Shown here one piece after another: positions 55,599 to 64,000 of a stretch of 64,000 nt of DNA. Under the pieces are notes generated by a model that saw nothing but the letters and a program-made list of their open reading frames with translations, did no database searches and was not told where the DNA came from. Both the position numbers and the translations under genes were made by a program. Position 1 is the stretch's first letter, and every line of letters begins with the position of its first letter. Source of the DNA: Corynebacterium testudinoris (GTDB taxonomy: Bacteria; Actinomycetota; Actinomycetes; Mycobacteriales; Mycobacteriaceae); assembly GCF_001021045.1 (NCBI RefSeq), contig NZ_CP011545.1, positions 1,860,001 through 1,924,000 on the forward strand, given 5' to 3'.

Positions 55599-56132
55599 TT
55601 ACCGATCCCGCTTCCGGTAGCCGACGCGGGGCCGGAAACCGGCGGGATGCTTCAACTGCGCCACCGCATCGGCAATGTTCAACCGGAATCGCGGAGTAAT
55701 CGACTGCGGCAGGCGGGACACCTCGAACCATCCCACGTCGGTCGATTCCTCGTCCCCCACCCGCGGCTCCGCATCCCCGACCGGGGAGAGCCGCAGGCAC
55801 GTATCCATGTAGGAGGTGACATCGCCATTGGGGTAGGTGACCGGCCCCACCTGACCAACGCCGAGGAGTGCTTCAACGCGGGACTCGATAAGCGTCTCCT
55901 CCTTGACTTCCCGCAGGGCAGTCTCGGACGGGTCCTCCCCCGGCTCGCAGATGCCGCAGACCGGGGTCCACCGACCGTCGTCGGCGCGTTTGACCAGCAG
56001 GACCTCCGGCACGGCCCACAAGGGGGCGCCCGGCGGGACGTCACGCAGCACAATGGCCGTCACACCAGGCAGCCACAAATGATCGTGGCCTACCTTCTCA
56101 CGCAAGGCGAGGATGAAATCGGGAGTGGGCAT
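55599..56132 (-). CDS. NUDIX hydrolase
   Basis: The 177-residue product has a NUDIX box GICEPGEDPSETALREVKEE at about residues 59-78. The core REVKEE is intact, but the Gly that follows in the consensus is replaced (ETLIE). Family members hydrolyse nucleoside diphosphates linked to another group; the substrate is unknown. The start is the ATG at 56132. It lies 14 bp after the S1 protease stop in the same direction. Confidence 0.88.
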   Translation of the reverse strand: MPTPDFILALREKVGHDHLWLPGVTAIVLRDVPPGAPLWAVPEVLLVKRADDGRWTPVCGICEPGEDPSETALREVKEETLIESRVEALLGVGQVGPVTYPNGDVTSYMDTCLRLSPVGDAEPRVGDEESTDVGWFEVSRLPQSITPRFRLNIADAVAQLKHPAGFRPRVGYRKRDR

Positions 56133-56146
56133 AGCAGGCGTCCTTC

Positions 56147-57004
56147 CTAGAGGTAGTCCGCGCCGGGGACCACCCGGTCGACGAGATGCTGGATCTTCGG
56201 CATGGCGGTGTACGACATGGTCATCGACCCGAGCTCCGGGCCACAGCCGGCGGCGTCATCCGCCCCGCGAGTACCGGAGACAAGCCCAATAATGACGCGT
56301 TGGCCGTCCAGGTCCGCGTAGACCGGCCCGCCGGAATCACCTGGTTGGGCACAAATCTGTGCGGTTGAGGCGAACGCCTCCAACTCGGTGCCATCATGCC
56401 CGGTGAGAATGGCCAACGCCTCCGACGCCTGGGGCTCACCACAGGTGACCCCGGTGGTGTTGCCGTACTTGCACACCTCCGGTGGCAGCCCGGTGATGTC
56501 CTGGGCGACGGCCGTACCGGCGGTGTTGTCCGGGGAGCGCATGACGATGGCGCGGTTAGTGATCTCGATGATCCCGGCATCGAGCTTCTCCCCAGCGGGA
56601 TCATAAAGATCGGAGTAGACGAAGGAACCCACCGGGGCGTCGAAATTGGCTTCCATGTTCTCGGTGCTCGGCCACACGTGGTTTCCCACCTGACCGCAGT
56701 GCGAGGCCGTGAGGGCATAAGCCTTCTCCCCCGCCGTGAAGCTGTAGGCGATGGTGCACTGCCCGACGCGGATTTCCTGGCCGGGGACAGGCAAAGTCGA
56801 GGTGATGGTCACGGCAGTGCCGGGCGCCCACGGACTATCCACCGGGACCCGGACCGAGGCGCTAGGGATCAGTTGCTCAGGAGCCGGGGCCGCCTCGGCG
56901 ATGACCGTCGGGTGGGCCGCCTGCTCCGTGATCGCGTAGCCCGCAATAGCGGCCACCCCCGCGCCAAGAATGATCGCGGTGGTGGCCCAGATGCCAGTTC
57001 TCAC
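56147..57004 (-). CDS. Secreted S1 family serine protease
   Basis: The 285-residue product has an N-terminal membrane or signal segment (about residues 5-25), then a chymotrypsin-like domain with catalytic His in LTASHCGQVG, Asp in KLDAGIIEI and Ser in QPGDSGGPVYA; six cysteines can form disulfides. It is likely secreted or anchored outside the membrane. The GTG start (57002-57004) overlaps the stop of the 52-aa ORF upstream by 3 nt, so the two are translationally coupled. Substrate unknown. Confidence 0.9.
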   Translation of the reverse strand: MRTGIWATTAIILGAGVAAIAGYAITEQAAHPTVIAEAAPAPEQLIPSASVRVPVDSPWAPGTAVTITSTLPVPGQEIRVGQCTIAYSFTAGEKAYALTASHCGQVGNHVWPSTENMEANFDAPVGSFVYSDLYDPAGEKLDAGIIEITNRAIVMRSPDNTAGTAVAQDITGLPPEVCKYGNTTGVTCGEPQASEALAILTGHDGTELEAFASTAQICAQPGDSGGPVYADLDGQRVIIGLVSGTRGADDAAGCGPELGSMTMSYTAMPKIQHLVDRVVPGADYL

Positions 57005-57159
57005 GCCTCGTCGAAGTCCTCTGTACCGGTGACGCCGGCCTCCTTGGCTGCTTCCTTCGCCGCCTCATCGGCCGCCGCCTTGGCCTTGATCTGGGCGGCG
57101 AACTTTTCCGGGTCGAACTCGTTGAAGTACTCCTGGCTCATCTTGAATTCCATGCCCAT
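57001..57159 (-). CDS. Small charged protein (52 aa) coupled to the S1 protease
   Basis: A 52-residue frame opens MGMEFKMSQEYFNEFDPEKF and continues with an Ala/Lys/Glu-rich helix (KAKAAADEAAKEAAKEAG) and an acidic end. AGGAGG lies 7 nt upstream of the ATG at 57159, and the TGA stop overlaps the GTG of the protease gene. The strong ribosome site and overlap support coding. It lies 11 bp after thrC, so it may be co-transcribed with it. No function is known; a cytosolic partner or a leader for translation of the protease are both possible. Confidence 0.72.
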   Translation of the reverse strand: MGMEFKMSQEYFNEFDPEKFAAQIKAKAAADEAAKEAAKEAGVTGTEDFDEA

Positions 57160-57170
57160 GGTGCGGCCTC

Positions 57171-58619
57171 CTAGACGGTCGTGGTGCGGATCGAATCAGA
57201 CAAGTACTGCTTCACGGTCTCTGCATCATTCGGCAGGTCAACCACGTGTCGCTCGGCCTCAAGAATGCCAGCGAAACGTTCGGGAATGGCTGGCTGTTGG
57301 CCGATAGCTTCCTCGATGGTGTCGCCAAACTTCACCGGCAGGGCGGTTTCCAAACAGATAATCGGGGTGTCGATCTCCTCCACCCACCCGCGGGCGACGT
57401 GCACGCCGTCTGCCGTGTGCGGATCCAGCAGGACACCCAGGTGCTCAAAAGTCTCCCGGATGGTGGCAATCCGGTCCTCGTGCGTTGAACGTCCGGAGGC
57501 AAAGCCGAACCCGGCGGGATCGACGACGGCGGGGAACGCGGGGTCGTCGGCAAGCGAAAAACCACCTGCTTTGACATCCACGCCGAAGAACTGCGCGGTG
57601 CGTTCAGCATCGCGGCCCACGACGTCGAAGACGAAACGCTCGAAGTTGGAGGCGCGGGAGATATCCATCGACGGCGAGGACGTCGCCATCGTCTCCTCCG
57701 ACGGGCGAGGGCGGTAATTGCCGGTGCGGAAGAACTCATCCAGCACATCATTTTCGTTGGTGGCGACGATCAGCCGATCGATCGGCAGCCCCATCTGGCG
57801 GGCAATGTGGCCTGCGCAGATATCGCCAAAGTTGCCGGTGGGCACCGAGAAGGACACCTGCTGATCGTTGCGCTCAGTGACCTTGATCCACGAAGAAATG
57901 TAATAAACAATCTGGGCCATCAGGCGAGCCCAGTTGATGGAGTTGACGGCGCCAATGCGGTGCTCACGCTTGTACGGCGCATCAGATGACACGGCCTTGA
58001 CCACATCCTGGCAATCATCAAAAACCCCGTCGAGGGCGATGTTGAAGATATTCGGGTCGTCGAGGCCAAACATCTGGGCCTGCTGGAACGGCGTCATCCG
58101 GCCCGCCGGGGTGAGCATGAACACCCGAATACCGTGGCGGCCACGCATGGCGTACTCGGCAGACGAGCCGGTGTCTCCCGACGTCGCACCGAGGATGTTG
58201 ATGGTCTCACCCCGCCGAGCCAGCTCATATTCAAACAGCTCGCCGAGCAACTGCATCGCCATGTCCTTGAACGCCGCCGTCGGCCCTTCCGACAAATGCC
58301 CGATGTAGAGCTGGCCGTCCAAGTGCGTGACTGGGACGATCTCCTCGCTGGCGAACTTCGGCGAGTTATACGCCCGATGCGCAATCGCCTCCAGATCCGC
58401 GGCCGGAATGTCATCGACGAAAAGCTTGAGCACCTCCGCGGCCAGGGCGGCGTAGCCCTCGTCGGCGATGAGGCCGCGCCACCGAGTCAACTGCTCGTCG
58501 CTGAGCTGGGGATACTCTTCGGGCAGGTACAGTCCGCCGTCCGGCGCCAACCCACCGAGGAGAATATCGGTGAAAGTGACGGGGGTACGGGAGGCGTCTC
58601 GCGTCGAAATGTATTTCAC
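57171..58619 (-). CDS. thrC: Threonine synthase
   Basis: ThrC converts O-phosphohomoserine to threonine with PLP. The 482-residue product has YISTRDASRTPVTFTDILLGGLAPDGGLYLP in part at the N-terminus, the PLP Lys in GPTAAFKDMAMQ, GATSGDTGSSAEYAM and SVPTGNFGDI. This is the long fold-type II form. The GTG at 58619 is preceded after 7 nt by TATGGT (58627-58632), a leaderless start that agrees with the C. glutamicum N-terminus. In C. glutamicum thrC is likewise separate from hom-thrB. Confidence 0.96.
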   Translation of the reverse strand: MKYISTRDASRTPVTFTDILLGGLAPDGGLYLPEEYPQLSDEQLTRWRGLIADEGYAALAAEVLKLFVDDIPAADLEAIAHRAYNSPKFASEEIVPVTHLDGQLYIGHLSEGPTAAFKDMAMQLLGELFEYELARRGETINILGATSGDTGSSAEYAMRGRHGIRVFMLTPAGRMTPFQQAQMFGLDDPNIFNIALDGVFDDCQDVVKAVSSDAPYKREHRIGAVNSINWARLMAQIVYYISSWIKVTERNDQQVSFSVPTGNFGDICAGHIARQMGLPIDRLIVATNENDVLDEFFRTGNYRPRPSEETMATSSPSMDISRASNFERFVFDVVGRDAERTAQFFGVDVKAGGFSLADDPAFPAVVDPAGFGFASGRSTHEDRIATIRETFEHLGVLLDPHTADGVHVARGWVEEIDTPIICLETALPVKFGDTIEEAIGQQPAIPERFAGILEAERHVVDLPNDAETVKQYLSDSIRTTTV

Positions 58620-58626
58620 GCAGACC

Positions 58627-58632
58627 ACCATA
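58627..58632 (-). promoter_or_regulatory. -10 element TATGGT for leaderless thrC
   Basis: TATGGT on the minus strand, 7 nt before the GTG at 58619. Confidence 0.65.
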
Positions 58633-58739
58633 CTTGCCCACTGCGCACAGCAGCGCACGTCCCACTCATAGAGCCACCCAATTACTCGCGCCTGAAACTA
58701 AACCCCGCGAGAACTGCCCCCACGGCCTGACCTGGGGTA

Positions 58740-58745
58740 TATGGT
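58740..58745 (+). promoter_or_regulatory. -10 element TATGGT for leaderless MFS gene
   Basis: TATGGT on the plus strand, 7 nt before the GTG at 58753. It is the same hexamer and spacing as for the divergent thrC. Confidence 0.65.
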
Positions 58746-58752
58746 CTTATGG

Positions 58753-60108
58753 GTGAACACGCCGCGCCTCAATCCCCACCCCCGTGAACAAATAACGCGA
58801 AAAGCAATCACCGTGTGGGTGTTTGCCGTGCTTGTCTACGTGGTGGCGATTACCGGCCGCACCTCCTTCGGCGTCGCCTCCGTCGATGCCATTGAGCGTT
58901 TCGACGTCGATGCCTCCCGCATCGCCGTCTTCACCTCCGTCCAGATCGGCGTGTACGCCTTTGCACAGATCCCCGTCGGCATGCTCACCGACCGGTTCGG
59001 GCCGAGGAAAATGCTGGTCGTCGGCGCGATCATCATGGCGGTGGGCCAAGTCATTTTGGCTTTCTCCACCTCATATTGGGTGGCCATCATCGCCCGCATC
59101 TTCATTGGCGCTGGTGATGCCACGGCCTTCCTGTCCGTGATGCGGATCCTCCCCTACTGGTTCCCTTTGAAAAAAACGCCGCTGTTTACGCAGATGACCG
59201 CGGCGATCGGCCAGACCGGTCAGTTCCTCTCCGCCGTTCCCTTCCTCGCGTTGCTGCATGGCCCCGGCTGGACCCCGGCGTTTCTCAGCCTCGGTGCGCT
59301 GGGCATCATTATTGCGCTGGCCGCGTGGGTTGCAGTGGCCGATTCCCCCGAAGCCTGGGCGGCTGCCGAAAAGGGCACAAAGAAAGAGAAGAAGCCGGCA
59401 CCGGATCGGATGCCCATCGGCACCCTACTGGCGACCGTGTTCCGGGAACCCCTGTGCTGGCAGGGCTTTTTCAACCACTACGCCTCGATGATGCCGCAGA
59501 TTGTCTTCACCCTCCTGTGGGGCGTACCGATGATGACCTTGGGCATGGGCCTGTCCCCCTCGACCGTCGGCATGGTCTTGTCCATCAACGTCGTGGCCTC
59601 GATGGTTGCCGGCCCTATCCTCGGCCCTATTTCCGCGCGGATGGGCAGCAACCGAGTCGTGGCGGCCATCATTTTCGCCGGCTGCATCGGCTTGGCCTGG
59701 ATTATCTTCTTCCTCCCCGCGGAGCCGCGCGGCGTCACCGCCATCATCGTGGTCAACATCGTCATGGCATTGTTCACCCCATCCTCGAACTACGGCTTCG
59801 ACGACATCCGTGAGGGCCTCGACCGCCGCATCGTCGCCACCGCCACCGGCATGGCCAACATGGGTGGTTTCTTCGCCGGGATGTTTGCGGCCCAGGCCGT
59901 CGGCTTCCTCCTCGACTACTCCTCAGACGGCGCGGCCTACACCTGGGCGGACTTCCGCCTCGCGTGGTGGGCCGTCATCATCGCCTGGGGAATCGGCATC
60001 ATCGGACTGGTTATCTTCCGCTTCATCGTCGCTCGCCGCCGCACTCGCCGTGAGCAAGCGGGCCTGGGCAGCGGAACCGTCCGAATCGTGGAGTCCTCCG
60101 ACGGCTAA
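58753..60108 (+). CDS. MFS transporter
   Basis: The 451-residue protein has twelve membrane helices and the MFS motif between helices 2 and 3 (GMLTDRFGPRKMLV). RTSFGVASVDAIERFDVDASRIAVF near helix 1 and ARIFIGAGDATAFLSVMRILPYWFP resemble the nitrate/sugar-acid anion branch of the family. The substrate is unknown. The GTG at 58753 is chosen because of the leaderless promoter; an in-frame start at 58741 lies within the -10 itself. It is divergent from thrC, so it may carry an amino acid-related solute, which is only a guess. Confidence 0.85.
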   Translation: MNTPRLNPHPREQITRKAITVWVFAVLVYVVAITGRTSFGVASVDAIERFDVDASRIAVFTSVQIGVYAFAQIPVGMLTDRFGPRKMLVVGAIIMAVGQVILAFSTSYWVAIIARIFIGAGDATAFLSVMRILPYWFPLKKTPLFTQMTAAIGQTGQFLSAVPFLALLHGPGWTPAFLSLGALGIIIALAAWVAVADSPEAWAAAEKGTKKEKKPAPDRMPIGTLLATVFREPLCWQGFFNHYASMMPQIVFTLLWGVPMMTLGMGLSPSTVGMVLSINVVASMVAGPILGPISARMGSNRVVAAIIFAGCIGLAWIIFFLPAEPRGVTAIIVVNIVMALFTPSSNYGFDDIREGLDRRIVATATGMANMGGFFAGMFAAQAVGFLLDYSSDGAAYTWADFRLAWWAVIIAWGIGIIGLVIFRFIVARRRTRREQAGLGSGTVRIVESSDG

Positions 60109-60115
60109 GGTCGGG

Positions 60116-60826
60116 CTACTCCATGAGGTAGCGCAGGGTTCCTGCCGGATCCTCCAGGAACTCCCGCGTAGCCACGACCGCTTCTGCCTCGTCGTAGACA
60201 GTCTCCGCCATGCCTTCCTCACTGATCTCGATGATCGTCGCCCCCGGGACGGCGAGGATGATCGGCGAATGCGTCGCGATGATGAATTGGCTTCCCTGCC
60301 GCACTGCCTGATGGATCTCGGCGACTAACGCCATTTGCCGCACGATCGACAGACCAGACTCCGGCTCATCAAAGAGATAGAGTCCGGCCTTCTCGCTGAT
60401 CTGCTCATCCAGCAGCGACATCACCGACTCACCATGAGACATGTGTTTCCAAGTTTCACCCGTGTCGGGGGCTTCCGTTTCCAGAGCGCCGACCGCGTCA
60501 TAGTGAGTCTCGGCCCGCAAAAAGTACCCGTGCAAGGGGATTTCCTTGCCATGCAGGGTCAGCCATTGCGCGAGCTCGGAATGTGAGGGCGCGGCGCCCG
60601 CTGGCAAATGGTGGCGTAGCGGCCCACCACTGCCATCGAATCCCACGGCCACCGCAATCGACTCCACCAACGTCGACTTACCCGACCCATTGTCCCCCAC
60701 GATGATGGTGACAGGACTGGTCAAACGCAGGCCACTACTCAGCTGCACCAGGTGTCGCACCACGGGAAGGTGGCGGACGTAAGAGTCGTCCTGGGATTCC
60801 TCCAAGCGCACTGAGGTGATGAACAT
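60116..60826 (-). CDS. AAA family ATPase, ABC/RecF-like
   Basis: The 236-residue soluble ATPase has Walker A VGDNGSGKST, a signature-like SHGES, Walker B LYLFDEPESGLS and a switch His in IATHSP. It resembles the single-domain AAA_23 type (YgiW/RecF-like) ATPases found alone in actinobacteria. It lacks membrane partners, the coiled coil of SMC proteins and the Toprim domain of OLD nucleases. The function is unknown. It is convergent with the MFS gene, 7 bp apart. Confidence 0.82.
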   Translation of the reverse strand: MFITSVRLEESQDDSYVRHLPVVRHLVQLSSGLRLTSPVTIIVGDNGSGKSTLVESIAVAVGFDGSGGPLRHHLPAGAAPSHSELAQWLTLHGKEIPLHGYFLRAETHYDAVGALETEAPDTGETWKHMSHGESVMSLLDEQISEKAGLYLFDEPESGLSIVRQMALVAEIHQAVRQGSQFIIATHSPIILAVPGATIIEISEEGMAETVYDEAEAVVATREFLEDPAGTLRYLME

Positions 60827-60874
60827 GTGCCCATGGTAGTGGCACTCGACCCCACTGTTGGCGTGGCGCGGTGG

Positions 60875-61159
60875 TTAGTTTCGGGGCGGATCCTGGCGGC
60901 CGGTGAGAATATCAATGACGCTTCGAATCGCCGCGTCGCCTACTGCCGGGCCGCGGGGTGCCTGGTGGGACTTGACCACCGGCTCTGCAGCCGAGGATCG
61001 CGGACGATTCGCCGTGCCGTCAGCGATGACGAGCAAGGTGGTGTCTTCCAATTCGAGGGTGACGTTGTCGCTCACACCGGCGGTGCGGGCGGCGTCGACC
61101 AGCGCCCGAAGGTCAGCGAACGTGGCATCAGCTAGGTCAATGGACAAAGATACGGCCAT
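60875..61159 (-). CDS. Conserved hypothetical protein (94 aa)
   Basis: The product has an N-terminal domain of about 50 residues (SIDLADATFADLRALVDAARTAGVSDNVTLELEDTTLLV in part) with alternating strands and helix, then a Pro/Arg-rich, likely disordered tail. The ATG at 61159 has AAGGAG upstream, and the leader AAGGAGACCCCC is the same as that of the Fe-S carrier gene at 29009. The function is unknown. It lies between the AAA ATPase and glnE. Confidence 0.7.
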   Translation of the reverse strand: MAVSLSIDLADATFADLRALVDAARTAGVSDNVTLELEDTTLLVIADGTANRPRSSAAEPVVKSHQAPRGPAVGDAAIRSVIDILTGRQDPPRN

Positions 61160-61270
61160 GGGGGTCTCCTTGGTACTGAGATTTCTCTCGTGGTTTAACA
61201 GGGTATGGCCCAGCGTAGGCATTGAATCCTGGCAGGGGCAGGGCCCTTAGGGGTTTGCCCTGCCCCCGGC

Positions 61271-64000
61271 TCAGGGCTCCATCGTCTCCTCACCCCAAAA
61301 CACCTCGTCGACGACTTGGCGTGCCTGACGGGTGATCTTGAGGTACGCCTCCAGGAAACCTTGGTAGTCCTCCGGATCCCAGCCAGCCGCGCCCGCAACC
61401 TGCGCCAAGGCCGGGCCCGGCTGCGGCAGCTGGTCGGTGCGCCGCCCTCGCACCAACACCAGGGCATTGCGAGCATTGGTAGCCATGAGCCAGGCCTCCC
61501 GCAACGTCGTGACCTTCTCTGGCGAGATGATCTCCTTGTCCTCGATCACGTCGAGAATCTCCAGCGTGGAGGTGTTGTGCATCTCGGGGTAGGTGTGGGC
61601 GTACATCATCGTGAGCAGCTGAACGGTCCATTCAATATCGGTCAGCGCCCCGCGACCGAGCTTGGTGTGAGTGTTGCGATCCGCACCTCGCGGGAGCCGC
61701 TCATCATCGATGCGCGCCTTCATCCGCCGAATCTCCCGGATATCGCTTGCCGACGCCCCACCTTCCGGATACCGGAACTCATCGATCATGCGCAGGAACT
61801 TCTCGCCCACTCCCTCATCACCGGCGACTACAGTAGCGCGGAGCAGCGCCTGCGTTTCCCACACCTCTCCCCATTCCCGGTAGTAGCGCTCGTAAGACGC
61901 GATGGTTCGCACCGCCGCCCCCGACCGCCCCTCCGGGCGAAGTCCCAGGTCCACTTCCAAGGGCGGGTCACCGGACGGCTTGGACAGCCGCGAACGCATC
62001 CGATCACAAATCCCAATCGCCCATTTCACCGCCTCACCGTCCTCGACCCCCTCAGCGGGCTCGCAGACGAACATGACATCGGCATCAGAACCGTAGCCAA
62101 GCTCAGCGCCGCCGAGGCGGCCCATCCCGATGATGACAATCCAGGCAGGAGGCGTATCGACGCCCCGTTCCTGCAGGTCAGCCCGCACCTCCGCCAAGAG
62201 ACTGGCTTGAAGCACCGCGTCCCAGACCAACGACAACTCCAAACAGACTTGCTCGACTGGCATGAAATGCAGGAGATCGGCAGATGCGATGCGGGCAAGC
62301 TCAACCCTGCGCAACGAACGCGCGACGGCCACCGCCTTGTCCGGATCATGATGGCGTTTGGAGGAGGCCACCAGCGCCTTATTCACTTGGTCAGGCGCGA
62401 CTTCCATGAGCTTGGGCCCACTCGCGCCATCCCCGAGCTGCTTAACAAAGTCCGGCGCCGAAATAATGAGATCCGAGGTGTACGGCGAAGTACCGAGGAT
62501 TCGCATGAGCCGCTGCCCCACCACGCCCTCATCGCGCAGCATCCGCAAGAACCAGACCTTGTCGTACGCTGCCTCCGACAGCTTGCGGTAGTTGAGCAGC
62601 CCGGCATCAGGGTCCGCGGTCTCAGAAAGCCAGGTCATGAGAGTGGGCAGGAGCATGGCCTGCAGCTTCGCCTTGCGCGACGCACCGGACGCCAGCGCCG
62701 TCAGGTGCTCAAACGCACGATCTGGGTGGAGGTAGCCCAGCGCCGCCAGCTGCAGCTTCGCGGCCTCGGGCGACAAAGTGATCTCGTCGACGGAGAGGTT
62801 GACCACGGTGAGCAGCAGCGGACGGTAAAACAGGCGCGAATGCAGGTCCGAAATCAGCAGCCTGATCTTGCGTAGTTGCGCAGTGAAGACGTCGATGGCG
62901 GACTTCTTAGCAGTGGCCGCAAACCCGCTGGTACGGGCTAGCCAGGCGAGATTTTTCTCATCCTCTTCGGCGGGGAGAGTGTGCGTCCGGCGGAGACGTT
63001 GCAACTGCAGGCGGTGCTCCAACAGGCGGAGGAACTCATAGGCCTCGATCAGCTGATGCCCGTCCTCGCGTCCGACGAAACCGCCGTCAACGAGCGCCGC
63101 CAGTGCTTGAACAGTAGACAACACCCGCAAGGACTCATCCGAGCGACCGTGGACGAGCTGGAGCAGCTGCACCGCAAACTCCACGTCACGGAGCCCGCCC
63201 ACCCCCAACTTGAGCTCTCGAGTACGCAGACTCTCTGGGACGTTGTCCAACACACGACGGCGCATAGCCTGGACATCTTCCACGAATGACTCACGCTGGG
63301 AAGCTGACCACACCATCGGGGCCAGGGCCTCCACGTAAGCCTTGGCCAGGGGAACATAGCCGGTCATCGGGCGAGCCTTGAGCAGAGCCTGGAACTCCCA
63401 TGTTTCCGCCCACCGGCGGTAATAGGCGACGTGACTGTCGAGCGTGCGCACGAGCGCGCCCGACTTTCCCTCCGGCCGCAGGTTGGCATCGACCTCAAAG
63501 AAGGCAGCTGATCCGATACGCATGAACTCGCCCGCTAGTCGCGTGGCGCGCGGGCTCGGTGGCTCGGCGATGAAGATGACATCGACGTCGGAAATGTAGT
63601 TCAACTCCTGCGCCCCGCACTTGCCCATCGCGATGACTCCGAGGCGAGTGTCCACGTCCTTGTCCCCGTACACGCCGGTGACGGCGACGGACAGGGCGGC
63701 GGTGAGTGCGGCGTCGGCAAGCGAGCTGAGCAACCCCGTGACGATACGAAACTCGATCCTCGGCTGTTGCAACCCGACATGGCGGCGAGAGACGAAAGTA
63801 CCGGCCAAATCATGGGCTGCGATACGCATGATGAGCGTGCGATAGGCCAACTTCAACGCCGTCTTAGCCTCGGGACCACAGATGCCGGCACGGTAGGTGC
63901 CGGGCGTGGACAGGTCCTCCCGGGCAGTGTCGGGCCCTAAGTCTTCGCCTTCGTCCACCACGATGGTCGCCGGCGTCGCCTGCACGGCACTAAGCATCGT
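61271..64000 (-). CDS. glnE: Bifunctional glutamine synthetase adenylyltransferase/deadenylase GlnE (partial)
   Basis: GlnE adds and removes AMP on the regulatory Tyr of GlnA. At least 909 residues are visible of about 1,045; the N-terminus lies beyond the window edge. Both nucleotidyltransferase domains are present: an N-terminal one with AMGKCGAQELNYISDVDVIF and a C-terminal one with GMGRLGGAELGYGSDADVMF, each with the G-x11-D-x-D metal motif. Two GlnE helical linkers follow them. The target GlnA Tyr377 is encoded at 47.1 kb. In C. glutamicum glnE lies next to glnA2. Confidence 0.95.
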   Translation of the reverse strand, partial: TMLSAVQATPATIVVDEGEDLGPDTAREDLSTPGTYRAGICGPEAKTALKLAYRTLIMRIAAHDLAGTFVSRRHVGLQQPRIEFRIVTGLLSSLADAALTAALSVAVTGVYGDKDVDTRLGVIAMGKCGAQELNYISDVDVIFIAEPPSPRATRLAGEFMRIGSAAFFEVDANLRPEGKSGALVRTLDSHVAYYRRWAETWEFQALLKARPMTGYVPLAKAYVEALAPMVWSASQRESFVEDVQAMRRRVLDNVPESLRTRELKLGVGGLRDVEFAVQLLQLVHGRSDESLRVLSTVQALAALVDGGFVGREDGHQLIEAYEFLRLLEHRLQLQRLRRTHTLPAEEDEKNLAWLARTSGFAATAKKSAIDVFTAQLRKIRLLISDLHSRLFYRPLLLTVVNLSVDEITLSPEAAKLQLAALGYLHPDRAFEHLTALASGASRKAKLQAMLLPTLMTWLSETADPDAGLLNYRKLSEAAYDKVWFLRMLRDEGVVGQRLMRILGTSPYTSDLIISAPDFVKQLGDGASGPKLMEVAPDQVNKALVASSKRHHDPDKAVAVARSLRRVELARIASADLLHFMPVEQVCLELSLVWDAVLQASLLAEVRADLQERGVDTPPAWIVIIGMGRLGGAELGYGSDADVMFVCEPAEGVEDGEAVKWAIGICDRMRSRLSKPSGDPPLEVDLGLRPEGRSGAAVRTIASYERYYREWGEVWETQALLRATVVAGDEGVGEKFLRMIDEFRYPEGGASASDIREIRRMKARIDDERLPRGADRNTHTKLGRGALTDIEWTVQLLTMMYAHTYPEMHNTSTLEILDVIEDKEIISPEKVTTLREAWLMATNARNALVLVRGRRTDQLPQPGPALAQVAGAAGWDPEDYQGFLEAYLKITRQARQVVDEVFWGEETMEP

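Overview
This 64 kb window is chromosomal DNA of a high-GC Gram-positive bacterium of the genus Corynebacterium (Mycobacteriales). The evidence is gene content and gene order: a mycolata-type lipomannan mannosyltransferase set (mptA, mptC, pimB'), the qcrCAB/ctaE/ctaCF respiratory supercomplex genes, ltsA, a three-lipoyl-domain E2 (aceF/sucB), sucE and glnA/glnE. As I recall it, this order matches the C. glutamicum stretch from mraZ to glnE. Many starts look leaderless, with a -10 hexamer 6-8 nt before the ATG or GTG, as is common in this group. Species was not determined.

Layout. 1-2.6 kb: mraZ (cut by the left edge) with a three-repeat MraZ operator, a DUF3040 protein, a HEPN-like protein and an acetyltransferase. 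2.6-16 kb: envelope lipid and glycan block: idsA (prenyl diphosphate), mptA, an Rv2175c-type regulator divergent from the PASTA kinase gene pknL, aroG, an exoribonuclease, mptC, a membrane acyltransferase, plsC, glk and pimB'. 15.9-18.6 kb: two secreted NlpC/P60 peptidoglycan hydrolases; the second is preceded by a clear c-di-AMP (ydaO-yuaA) riboswitch. 18.6-25.1 kb: ctaE-qcrCAB and ctaCF (bc1-aa3 supercomplex). 25.5-34.6 kb: ltsA, a DUF1345 protein, a 104-bp tandem repeat array, an A-type Fe-S carrier, DUF3043, an isolated and possibly degenerate cobT, ilvE, pepA and a DeoR regulator.

35-44 kb is a lipoate block: the E2 aceF/sucB, the glycine cleavage genes gcvP-gcvT-gcvH, then lipB and lipA, which make the cofactor needed by E2 and GcvH. 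44-48.6 kb: DUF4191, sucE, an RDD protein and glnA. 48.6-50.1 kb: a small SRPBCC-tetR cassette with its own palindromic operators, bounded by two direct repeats of about 155 bp. 50.1-57 kb: a CPBP protease, an FMN reductase, a Zn/Mn ABC transporter divergent from a zinc-ribbon protein, a VIT-family transporter, a NUDIX hydrolase and an S1 protease coupled to a 52-aa ORF. 57-64 kb: thrC, an MFS transporter, an AAA ATPase, a small protein and glnE (cut by the right edge), whose likely target is the GlnA encoded at 47 kb.

No rRNA, tRNA, complete insertion sequence, prophage or CRISPR array was seen. The least explained parts are the repeat-flanked SRPBCC-tetR cassette, the 104-bp repeat array, the CobT active-site changes and the long perfect inverted repeats upstream of nlpC.
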